Below, one piece after another: positions 1-5,629 of a DNA stretch of 6,347 bases (the first letter of the stretch is position 1; every line of letters starts with the position of its first letter). Below the pieces are notes generated by a model. The model was not told the origin of the DNA, did no database searches, and saw only the letters and a list, made by a program, of their open reading frames with translations. Source of the DNA: CAYXVB01 sp964467785 (lineage in GTDB: Bacteria > Bdellovibrionota > UBA1018); contig CAYXVB010000196.1 of NCBI GenBank assembly GCA_964467785.1, positions 1 through 6,347 on the forward strand. Direction: 5' to 3'. Both the position numbers and the translations under genes were made by a program.

Positions 1-314
1 AGCAGGTCCTTGCGCTCCATGCCGGGGCCGCGCGGGCGCGCGCCGACAAGCAAGCAGTAGTCCGCGTCCTTGAAGGCGACTGCCGGATCACTCGTGGCGA
101 CCATGCCCGCGAGCAGCGGGAACGCGCAATCGTCGAGCTCCATCATCACGCCTTTAAGAGCTTTTTGAGCCTTCTCATCGGCGATTTCGAGCAGCTGGAG
201 GATGACCGGCTGATCGGGTCCAAGCATCGCGCCGCTCGCGATGCGGAACAGAAGAGCGTAACCGATTTGACCGGCGGCGCCGGTGACTGCGACACGTACA
301 GGTGTTTTTGCCAT
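1..314 (-). CDS. mdh: Malate dehydrogenase, cytosolic-like type 2, N-terminal part (runs off left edge)
   Basis: Interconverts malate and oxaloacetate with NAD(H) in the cytoplasm, the last step of the TCA cycle. Only the first 104 codons are in the window; the family is usually about 325-330 residues. The protein begins MAKTPVRVAVTGAAGQIGYA, with the Rossmann nucleotide-binding glycines GAAGQIG at residues 12-18. The stretch MELDDCAFPLL (58-68) and the mobile-loop motif RGPGMER (95-101) match the cytosolic-type branch; R95 and R101 align with the substrate-binding arginines of the family. The ATG at 314 is supported by AAGGAG at 326-331 (complement strand), 11 bases upstream, and by a well-placed promoter at 343-371. 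It is codirectional with icd at the right edge but separated from it by about 5.3 kb. Identification is by recognised motifs and overall similarity, and is firm. Confidence 0.96.
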   Translation of the reverse strand, partial: MAKTPVRVAVTGAAGQIGYALLFRIASGAMLGPDQPVILQLLEIADEKAQKALKGVMMELDDCAFPLLAGMVATSDPAVAFKDADYCLLVGARPRGPGMERKDL

Positions 315-342
315 TTGAGGGAAATCTCCTTAATTGGAACGG

Positions 343-371
343 ATCTTAGAAAACTACGGGAGACGGGTCAA
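343..371 (-). promoter_or_regulatory. Predicted sigma70-type promoter of mdh
   Basis: On the complement strand TTGACC (366-371) and TAAGAT (343-348) are separated by exactly 17 bases, close to the TTGACA/TATAAT consensus. Transcription would begin near 336, giving a leader of about 20 bases that includes the AAGGAG ribosome-binding site. It implies that mdh can be transcribed independently of icd. It is seen in the sequence, but function is inferred. Confidence 0.65.
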
Positions 372-424
372 TTGCATAACGGGTTCGCGCTGGAGTTATC
401 GCGGATTGTCATACTGACCGCTCC

Positions 425-441
425 GGTGCACAGGTGTACAC
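425..441. repeat. Short tandem 8-mer and palindrome between mdh and the first exported-protein gene
   Basis: GGTGCACA (425-432) is followed directly by GGTGTACA (433-440), a tandem pair with one mismatch, and the second unit overlaps the perfect palindrome GTGTACAC (434-441). It lies in the 315-550 gap between two divergent genes, so a protein-binding site is possible, but elements this short can arise by chance. Apart from the mdh promoter the gap shows no convincing rightward promoter; TATTCT at 483-488 is a weak -10 candidate with no good -35 partner. Confidence 0.25.
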
Positions 442-550
442 ACTCAGTACAGGTCAATCGAGACACACCGATCCTCCGCGTCTATTCTGGGCCAGTGGAG
501 CAGATCCTCGCTTCGCGCGCCGCGGCATGTGCATTGCATTCATCAAGGGC

Positions 551-1522
551 ATGAGACATCTAAATTTGATCCTGATGGCCCTCGTCGCGTTTCCGGTTTC
601 GAATGCCCTCGCCGGTAATGATCAGGGCCCTCTCAAGGAGCTCACTCCAAGTGACGGGCTGGTCATTCGATCTTCCATCGACCTTCTCAAGGAAACCACG
701 TCCGATGAAGTGACCGTGGCCAAGGACGGAAAAATCCTTGGAAATTTTGAGATGGCACTTCCTCTCACTCCATTTCTGGATGGGCGCTTCACAAAGGCCG
801 CGGCTACCGAAGAACTGAAACGAACCGTTGGCGGCGGCAATGAGCCTGATCCGGGTCTCTACTGCTTCATGAAAGCCCCGCTTTCATCCCTCAAGGATAC
901 GAACCGTAAGTTTCGAATCAAAAAATGTGGTGACTCCGAAGCCGTCTCCTCTATCGAGGGCGGTACGACCAAGAATTTCTCTTGGAGCTTTCTCGGCAAG
1001 AGCAATCGCATCGCGGTTTCCTCCTGCGCACTGCAGGACACGCAGGGTGCCGCCGCCGAGGCGACTCAATGGATCGGCTGCATCGCCTATAAATCCCCCA
1101 AGGATCCCTCCATCGCGGACGTCCTCTCCGCATTCGGTCTAAAAAGTGGATCGATCAGTGTCGGCGACGTTCGCTCGCCCAAAGAGCTCGCAACCGACGC
1201 TCGAAAAAAAGAAGCGGCTGAACGCCGCGCGGCGGAATTGCGCCGCAAAAAAGAATGCGAAGACCAAAAGCGGGATGCCCTTCTCAATCGCGCGCCGCTG
1301 GCTGAAAAGTGGTCAAACGCGATTTTCGATCGCCTCCCGAAAGTGAACGATTCAACCTACCTCGAATGGGAAAAGACCCATCCCGAGGGCGTCAAACTTC
1401 GCGATGACTGCGCCATGGCGGCAATCGCCGGCTTTTCAAGTATCCTGTCCGGCAGCGAAAACCCAGACATGCCGCAACCCAAAAGCTGTGACGACTTTCT
1501 CCTGCTCTGGAATGCGCGTTGA
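551..1522 (+). CDS. Exported protein of unknown function, with charged coiled-coil-like segment
   Basis: I do not recognise a family. The product (323 residues from this start) opens with a clear Sec signal peptide: short basic n-region MRHLN, hydrophobic core at about 6-16, and a signal peptidase I site after NALA at about residue 21. The mature part carries seven cysteines (105, 126, 159, 177, 236, 287, 313), enough for several disulfides if periplasmic. Residues about 208-250 are a Lys/Arg/Glu/Ala-rich helix (for example KKEAAERRAAELRRKKE), likely a coiled coil. The open frame extends back to 434, but upstream residues are low-complexity and Arg-rich. ATG 551 puts the signal peptide at the N-terminus; ATG 527 is an alternative that would add eight residues. 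Neither has a well-spaced ribosome-binding site; AAGGG just before 551 is too close. It is divergent from mdh, with the codirectional gene at 1649 following after a 126-bp gap. No terminator is visible after it. Confidence 0.82.
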   Translation: MRHLNLILMALVAFPVSNALAGNDQGPLKELTPSDGLVIRSSIDLLKETTSDEVTVAKDGKILGNFEMALPLTPFLDGRFTKAAATEELKRTVGGGNEPDPGLYCFMKAPLSSLKDTNRKFRIKKCGDSEAVSSIEGGTTKNFSWSFLGKSNRIAVSSCALQDTQGAAAEATQWIGCIAYKSPKDPSIADVLSAFGLKSGSISVGDVRSPKELATDARKKEAAERRAAELRRKKECEDQKRDALLNRAPLAEKWSNAIFDRLPKVNDSTYLEWEKTHPEGVKLRDDCAMAAIAGFSSILSGSENPDMPQPKSCDDFLLLWNAR

Positions 1523-1648
1523 TTCAATCCCGAGCATCCCGAGAGGTAACCGCTTCGTTGACCCTGCCAACCAAGGTCGGACAACTCCTCGGAGCGTTGC
1601 CATGTGCGTCCAAACTTTCCCGCTGATCCCTTGCTGTTGGTCTAAACT

Positions 1649-2620
1649 ATGATCATGAAAGTTCGCACCTGGACCGCTTTTCTATGCCTCATGATGACCG
1701 GTCATCCCGGAGCAACGCTTGCCGGAGAGACAAAGAAAGACACGGATTACCAAGAAAAGCGCCTAGACTATCCAGTTGAAACATTCGGCCATCCCCTGAT
1801 CCGATTTGAGATCAAGGGCGAGAGCCCGCGCACCAGCTATCTCCGCTTCGTCCCGACGCCGGATGGCACGCAACCCCGCTTCGACACCCAACCGATCACC
1901 GTTGGAAAGGAGCTCGCGATCCGTGGCTACTGGATTTCCAAGGGCTTGCTCGATGCCTACCGGACCAGGCTGGGAAGAAGCGGGTTCGCCCGAGGTCCCG
2001 GAGCTCCGGGCTATGATGAGATCCTCAAAAGCTTTCGAGGCTCGGACGCGAAATCTTTCACGGAGATCGTCGCTCGACTCGACGAACTTCGTCGGGAACC
2101 CGTTAACGCGGACGAGGCAATCCAAGCGCGCGACGCACTGGACCCCAAGCGCAAGTCAGCCCCGGAGGACTATTTCGATCGCTCAGTGATCGGAACCGGG
2201 ATGATTGAGGTCGAGGATCCGGCCCAAGCCGGAAGCTCGGATGGAAATCGCCGGTTTGTGCCACTGACTGCGGTTTTGAACGGGCAGCTCTCCATTGATC
2301 CGGAACGGGCCCGGGTGAAAGTTCTGCGATCTGTCGCCATGATGGTCATCTCGGACTCGCTCCTTCAGGACCATGAAAGGGCCGAAGCAGCAATCTCACG
2401 CGCCTTCGAGGCAATGGAGTGCCGGTCCTCGCCTAGTCCCTGCGCGAAAGACGGAGCGGTATTCACCCAAGGGCTCGACATCCTCCTCAAGGCCGCGACC
2501 ACGGACAATGGAACCCGATTCAACGTCATGGACCCAAAATACGACCAGAAGATCGAACGCGCCGAGCAGGAGAAGCTAAACAAGATCTTGCGTGAGCTCA
2601 AAGCTCTGTGCGGGGCATGA
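1649..2620 (+). CDS. Exported protein of unknown function
   Basis: No family recognised. The 323-residue product starts with a signal peptide: basic MIMKVR, a hydrophobic stretch at about 8-18, and a probable signal peptidase I site after ATLA (residue 25), much like the NALA site of the upstream gene. The mature protein is mixed charged, with cysteines at 258, 265 and 321; C258 and C265 are only seven residues apart and could form a disulfide loop. The last 25 residues (about 298-321) form a strongly charged amphipathic helix. No Shine-Dalgarno sequence precedes ATG 1649 or the alternative ATG 1655, so the exact start is uncertain. It follows gene 551-1522 by 126 bp in the same direction and may be cotranscribed with it. 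Its 3' end overlaps the 3' end of the leftward regulator by 23 bp. GC is high (about 64% in 1801-2000), typical of the window. Confidence 0.82.
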   Translation: MIMKVRTWTAFLCLMMTGHPGATLAGETKKDTDYQEKRLDYPVETFGHPLIRFEIKGESPRTSYLRFVPTPDGTQPRFDTQPITVGKELAIRGYWISKGLLDAYRTRLGRSGFARGPGAPGYDEILKSFRGSDAKSFTEIVARLDELRREPVNADEAIQARDALDPKRKSAPEDYFDRSVIGTGMIEVEDPAQAGSSDGNRRFVPLTAVLNGQLSIDPERARVKVLRSVAMMVISDSLLQDHERAEAAISRAFEAMECRSSPSPCAKDGAVFTQGLDILLKAATTDNGTRFNVMDPKYDQKIERAEQEKLNKILRELKALCGA

Positions 2621-4127
2621 GACGATAGCTCGTTTCAGGACCCCGCCCCTGCCTTTCCACAACCTTCTGACTCTGCAGTCGTCGCAGCCGGTCCAAAGCC
2701 GAGTTCCGGGAGATTCCCCAGATCGTGGCCGCCTCCCTTGCGGTGAACTCGTAGCGTTGCCGGCCTTTCGAGAGCGAAGCCCGGAGCTGCTCGAGCTCGC
2801 GTGCCATCCCCGGATCGAGAGCCTGGGCGGAGCGGCACTCTCCGACCCACAGCTTCACCGGAGCTTTCGCCTCAAGGCGATAATGCCCCCGACTCTCCGA
2901 CACTCGAAGCGGTATACGATGATCGCAAAAGTAGGCCCGGAGCCTGCGAAGAGACTGATGCATCGAATCCGCCGAGCTGCGAGGGTGGTAGTGCTGAGTT
3001 GGAAAAACCAAGGAATGAAGCTCAACCAGGTTGAAGGGGCGATAAAAGTCCGAGGCCAGGGCTTTGAATAACCGCTCCGGCACCTGCCCGGGCTTCAGGA
3101 ATCCCTGACTTCCGGCAATGGTGCCGCTTTCCAGCCAAATCTCCGTTCTCCGCCCCCGAGACGCGCCCAGCTCCCACCCAAATCGATCCGGCAGCGCTTC
3201 CTGAAGTACCGGCAAGTCCCTCAGCAAGCACGTGCGATATGCGGGGTACGGAGTTCCGAAAACCAGCCTCGTCCCGAGCCCGAGGTCCTTACCGTACACT
3301 GCCAAATGGTAATCGCAGTCCCGCGCCCCCTCCCACTCTCCGAGCCGATGTGCGTCCCCCCGCACCCGCTTGAGAGCGACGAGCCCCGCGGAATCTCCGC
3401 TCGCCAGGCTCGCAATCGCCCGCCATTTCTCCAAATACAGATCGTCTTCGGGGGATTTTCCGGACATGGAATGGGCCTCGGTCAGGCATCGTTCGGCTTG
3501 TTCGAATTGGCCGGCATAGATCGCGCGCTCTGCTTCCAGCTTGAGGATGTTTCGCAAAAGGAGCGCATGACTTCCCGCCCGGGCCAAGGTGTCCAACTCC
3601 ATCAATTCAACGGCCGCTTCCTCGAGCTTCCGTTCGTGGACGAGCGCGGCGGCCAAGTTTGCTCTACCGACGAGCCGAGCGTATTCGCTCAGCCCCTTGT
3701 GGCGCGTGTAGCGCCTCAGAAGCGGCAAGGCCGAGGCGTAGTCCCACGACGAAAACAGCGCGAAGGACGCGAAGAGATCCCGCTCGGGAAATCTGCTGGC
3801 ATCGACGCTCTTCAACAGCTCCACGCCTTCGGTTCGCGCGCCGACTGCGATCAGAGCGGACGCGAACTCAAGCGTTTCCTCGGGGCGCGCCTCTGTTTCC
3901 ATAGCTCTTGCCGAACTGGGGCGGACCCAGGGGCGAAGCAGGAGGATCGCGACACCAGGCAAGTAAGCGCGGCGAGCCAGTCGGGCGAGCTCAAGGCGTT
4001 CGGGGCGCGAAAGACTCTGGGCTCCTTTCCAGAGCTCCTGAATTCGACTCGCCGCCTGCCGAATCAGGCCCTGGCGGATCGCCGCATCGATTTCGTTCAG
4101 AAACTCCCTGTTGCCCGCGTTGCTCAC
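2598..4127 (-). CDS. Probable transcriptional regulator: TPR-like N-terminus plus two winged-helix domains
   Basis: Probably a cytoplasmic DNA-binding regulator of 509 residues. Residues about 10-280 are almost all helical with alanine/leucine spacing like tetratricopeptide repeats (for example around 156-180 and 196-220). Residues about 350-420 resemble an OmpR/PhoB-type winged helix: a first helix LFKALAS, then LVELHSLVF, a recognition-like helix DSMHQSLRRLRAYF, and the terminal wing LRVSESRGHYRL. Residues about 445-505 look like a second, MarR-type winged helix with TAREAATIWGISRNSALDRL as helix-turn-helix and a wing ending in SYRL. No receiver domain, signal peptide or membrane segment is visible. 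The start is GTG 4127; GGAG lies only three bases upstream, an unusually short spacing, but an in-frame stop 15 bases upstream leaves no earlier ATG/GTG/TTG start. It is divergent from the exported-protein genes at 4330-5549, sharing a 202-bp promoter region with a palindrome, so control of that row is likely. TPR and domain assignments are by eye. Confidence 0.85.
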   Translation of the reverse strand: MSNAGNREFLNEIDAAIRQGLIRQAASRIQELWKGAQSLSRPERLELARLARRAYLPGVAILLLRPWVRPSSARAMETEARPEETLEFASALIAVGARTEGVELLKSVDASRFPERDLFASFALFSSWDYASALPLLRRYTRHKGLSEYARLVGRANLAAALVHERKLEEAAVELMELDTLARAGSHALLLRNILKLEAERAIYAGQFEQAERCLTEAHSMSGKSPEDDLYLEKWRAIASLASGDSAGLVALKRVRGDAHRLGEWEGARDCDYHLAVYGKDLGLGTRLVFGTPYPAYRTCLLRDLPVLQEALPDRFGWELGASRGRRTEIWLESGTIAGSQGFLKPGQVPERLFKALASDFYRPFNLVELHSLVFPTQHYHPRSSADSMHQSLRRLRAYFCDHRIPLRVSESRGHYRLEAKAPVKLWVGECRSAQALDPGMARELEQLRASLSKGRQRYEFTAREAATIWGISRNSALDRLRRLQSQKVVERQGRGPETSYRLMPRTEL

Positions 4128-4149
4128 AGACTCCGCCCTATCTCACAAG

Positions 4150-4178
4150 AAAATATCAGTTTAAAAATAATGCATCAA
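4150..4178 (-). promoter_or_regulatory. Predicted promoter of the regulator gene
   Basis: On the complement strand TTGATG (4173-4178) and TATTTT (4150-4155) are spaced by 17 bases. Transcription would start near 4143, only about 16 bases before GTG 4127. The surrounding region is very A+T-rich, so a chance match is possible. Confidence 0.45.
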
Positions 4179-4205
4179 GTCATATTTACTGCCCATCTGA
4201 AGCAA

Positions 4206-4222
4206 ATGACAGCTGATGTCAT
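4206..4222. promoter_or_regulatory. 17-bp palindrome, candidate operator in the divergent promoter region
   Basis: ATGACA (4206-4211), a five-base spacer GCTGA and TGTCAT (4217-4222) form a perfect 6-bp-arm inverted repeat. It lies between the two predicted divergent promoters: 28 bp from the leftward -35 box and 34 bp from the rightward -35 box, positions suited to a dimeric activator or autoregulator. The obvious candidate binder is the adjacent regulator. The repeat is seen; its function is inferred. Confidence 0.45.
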
Positions 4223-4255
4223 GCAAAAACTAACAAATACAGATAGTTAAAATAG

Positions 4256-4285
4256 TTGACTAAATAAGTATATTTTGGCTATAAA
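4256..4285 (+). promoter_or_regulatory. Predicted sigma70-type promoter of the exported-protein row
   Basis: TTGACT (4256-4261) and TATAAA (4280-4285) are separated by 18 bases; CTATAA (4279-4284) gives 17-bp spacing and a TGG extended -10 motif at 4276-4278. The stretch 4141-4280 has only 41 G/C in 140 bases. Start of transcription is expected near 4291-4293, within the dyad described next. Confidence 0.65.
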
Positions 4286-4287
4286 CC

Positions 4288-4324
4288 CCGCAGCAGTGCT
4301 GCGGACACCGCCTGAGGAGGGCGG
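4288..4324 (+). promoter_or_regulatory. Start-site dyad and Shine-Dalgarno hairpin in the leader of the exported-protein gene
   Basis: Two inverted repeats lie one after the other. The first, CCGCAGCA (4288-4295) and TGCTGCGG (4297-4304), is a perfect 8-bp dyad spaced by one base, covering the predicted transcription start, so it may act as a DNA operator. The second pairs CCGCC (4308-4312) with GGCGG (4320-4324), with a seven-base loop holding most of the strong Shine-Dalgarno sequence AGGAGG (4315-4320), nine bases before ATG 4330. The hairpin could partly mask or present the ribosome-binding site. Structure is read by eye without energy calculation. Confidence 0.5.
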
Positions 4325-4329
4325 ATCCT

Positions 4330-5079
4330 ATGTTGAACTTCGAAAACAAAGTCAAAAAAGCGGCCCTTCTGATTGCGCTCTCCCTGACCGCTACATTGCC
4401 CCAGTCATTTGCCGCTGGCGACGGACGCGGCATCAGTGGACCGGACCTTTCAGGCTCTGCGCTTCCAATTGAAGTCGATCGGCAGGTGACAGAGGCTGAG
4501 GCTCACGAGGTCGTCAGCAAATGCGGCACCGAATTCGCCAAAACACTCTTGGCCCAGATCTATAGTAGTCCGGCTCCAAAGGATTACTTCCTAAAGGGTA
4601 ACGTGAGGCCATCTTTTGAGGATGAGGATGAGACTCAAGTAATTGACGATGTAATGACTGGCTACTACTTTAGAAATCCCCATAGCCCTTTTGAGTTCGG
4701 TTCTGAATATATCCAATATTTCAAATTGCAAGTCACGTATCAGTTCACTGAACTATGGGTACTTCCGCAGAGTAGTGCACCGCGAACCACGGATGAGGCA
4801 AATATCTACAGACACGTGGTTGGGCTGATCGCTCCAAAGATTGGTATTCCGACCTTAAAGTATAAAACCTTTAATTCCGACTTCGTCTACGATGATCTAG
4901 GAAGTGAAGTCAGTCACAAAACTTATCTGAAGAATTTGACGCTGAAAAACTTCAATCAAAAGCCGATCAGATTCCGGAACAAGAAGACGGGGGTCGAGAC
5001 CGGCGTCACTTTGGACCTCCGCCCGTATGCCGAATGCCTGCTGGACGGAATCCAATCTGGCGAATTCGCGAATCGCTAA
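4330..5079 (+). CDS. Exported protein of unknown function, lower-GC gene
   Basis: No family recognised. The 249-residue product has a textbook Sec signal peptide: basic n-region with KVKK at 7-10, hydrophobic core AALLIALSLTATL (11-23), and a cleavage site around SFAA at about 26-29. After cleavage there is a Gly/Ser-rich linker (30-44), then a mixed region with aromatic residues (107-145) suggestive of beta structure. The only two cysteines, C65 and C236, could form one disulfide linking the two ends of the domain. ATG 4330 has a strong AGGAGG nine bases upstream and a good promoter. GC in 4681-4880 is 43%, against about 64% in a sample of gene 1649-2620, and the codons are visibly more A/T-ending, which suggests recent transfer. 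It heads a rightward row: the next ATG directly abuts its TAA (TAAATG). The divergent regulator is its likely controller. Confidence 0.88.
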   Translation: MLNFENKVKKAALLIALSLTATLPQSFAAGDGRGISGPDLSGSALPIEVDRQVTEAEAHEVVSKCGTEFAKTLLAQIYSSPAPKDYFLKGNVRPSFEDEDETQVIDDVMTGYYFRNPHSPFEFGSEYIQYFKLQVTYQFTELWVLPQSSAPRTTDEANIYRHVVGLIAPKIGIPTLKYKTFNSDFVYDDLGSEVSHKTYLKNLTLKNFNQKPIRFRNKKTGVETGVTLDLRPYAECLLDGIQSGEFANR

Positions 5080-5337
5080 ATGAAATCAAGCGCAACTAGA
5101 CGACAGATCAATCAAAAATCCCCGCCCCCAGGGAATTATCTCCTAGGGGCGGGGTGCATTCCGTTATTCACTATCGCGCTCTCGCTGGTATGCGCCTGGC
5201 CAAGCGCAAGCCACGGCGCCGATACCGCTGCCGATTGCGGACTGATCGGCGAGTGGATCGACGCCCGCGAGAAGAACTCCCATGGAGCGCAAACCATCGC
5301 CAAGCGCCCGGTCTTTGGAGAAGCATCGAATGGGTGA
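5080..5337 (+). CDS. Small exported ORF of unknown function, possibly the 5' half of a frameshifted gene
   Basis: The frame encodes 85 residues. Residues about 20-40 are a hydrophobic signal-peptide core (NYLLGAGCIPLFTIALSLVC), followed by a likely cleavage site near SASHGA (43-48), leaving only about 38 mature residues with one cysteine. ATG 5080 directly follows the TAA of the preceding gene, with no Shine-Dalgarno sequence, which suggests termination-reinitiation. No other start codon fits this frame before the signal peptide. Coding character is supported by the signal peptide and by G/C-ending codons from about 5150 on. A 35-base GC-rich hairpin lies inside it at 5120-5154. The mature part is very short, and coding signal continues in another frame after the stop (5334-5549), so the two could be one broken gene of about 155 codons. 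Alternatively they are coupled genes. Confidence 0.6.
   Translation: MKSSATRRQINQKSPPPGNYLLGAGCIPLFTIALSLVCAWPSASHGADTAADCGLIGEWIDAREKNSHGAQTIAKRPVFGEASNG
5112..5154 (-). terminator. Strong GC-rich hairpin with T-tract on the minus strand
   Basis: Positions 5120-5128 pair with 5146-5154 over nine perfect G/C pairs; after one mismatch, 5130-5132 pair with 5142-5144, leaving a small A+T-rich loop. Read leftward, the stem is followed by ATTTTTGATT (5119-5110), the form of a Rho-independent terminator. Read rightward there is no T-tract, so it is less likely to end the 4330 transcript efficiently. It lies within the signal-peptide region of the 5080 ORF and could stop antisense transcription coming from icd. 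Confidence 0.5.
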
Positions 5338-5549
5338 ACATAATCCTCGCTCAACGAAAAAGAGGTGAGCGTCTGGATCAGTTCACGTTCCGCTTTCTGG
5401 ATCCCCGATTCCAGGATCCCACGCCCGAGGGCTTCTTCGCGCTCCCGGTTGTTCGGGCGGAGCTGGCCGACCTACGCCAAGATCTCAGAGCCAGTTCCTT
5501 GGCTCCGGATCCGGGATTAAATGATCTCTATGGAACGTCTCGACCCTGA
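5334..5549 (+). CDS. Short downstream frame: overlapping small gene or frameshifted 3' half of the preceding ORF
   Basis: The frame 5340-5549 has good coding character (G/C-ending codons, balanced residues such as FTFRFLDPRFQDPTPEGFF), while the same frame before about 5330 is Arg-rich nonsense, so the coding frame changes near 5334. Two readings are possible. As a separate gene it would start at GTG 5334, overlapping the preceding TGA as GTGA, with GGAGAAG at 5317-5323 as ribosome-binding site ten bases upstream, giving 71 residues with no signal peptide. As a broken gene, a single lost base near 5290-5337 would join it to the signal peptide ORF. No slippery heptamer is visible in the overlap, so programmed frameshifting is unlikely. 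It matches no family I know. It ends two bases before the icd terminator region. Confidence 0.45.
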   Translation: MNIILAQRKRGERLDQFTFRFLDPRFQDPTPEGFFALPVVRAELADLRQDLRASSLAPDPGLNDLYGTSRP

Positions 5550-5550
5550 G

Positions 5551-5591
5551 TCCAAAAGCAAAACCGGCAGAGGATTGCTCCCCTGCCGGTT
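5551..5591 (-). terminator. Rho-independent terminator of icd
   Basis: AACCGGCAG (5562-5570) pairs perfectly with CTGCCGGTT (5583-5591), with three further pairs (5572-5574 with 5579-5581) beyond one mismatch. Read leftward the stem is followed by TTTTGCTTTT. It lies 39-79 bases past the icd stop codon, the expected place, and also separates icd from the convergent rightward row ending at 5549. Confidence 0.85.
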
Positions 5592-5629
5592 CCACAAACT
5601 TCGAACACGCCCCAAGGGGGTGGCTCTCA

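Noticed and set aside
434..550. N-terminal extension of the first exported protein back to ATG 434
   Set aside because: It would put about 39 residues of non-hydrophobic sequence before an obvious signal peptide; a start at 551 (or 527) is more sensible.
165..554. 129-codon plus-strand open frame across the mdh start and upstream gap
   Set aside because: Its first half is antisense to the certain mdh coding region and it has no signal peptide, motif or ribosome-binding site.
1523..1648. Possible terminator or promoter between the two 323-residue genes
   Set aside because: Only short repeats (ATCCCGAG twice, 1527-1543 region) and unpaired promoter-like hexamers were found; no stem with T-run and no well-spaced -35/-10 pair.
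3306..4250. 314-codon open frame on the plus strand opposite the regulator gene
   Set aside because: It is antisense to the regulator, which has recognisable domains; its product is Arg/Pro/Gly-rich without motifs, as expected of a shadow frame in GC-rich DNA.
5136..5354. 72-codon minus-strand frame opposite the small exported ORF
   Set aside because: Its composition mirrors the plus-strand coding frame, it overlaps the hairpin, and no ribosome-binding site or motif supports it.
5498..5520. Palindrome CCGGATCCGG at 5505-5514
   Set aside because: Only ten bases, inside a coding-like frame of GC-rich DNA; no partner site or context makes it meaningful.
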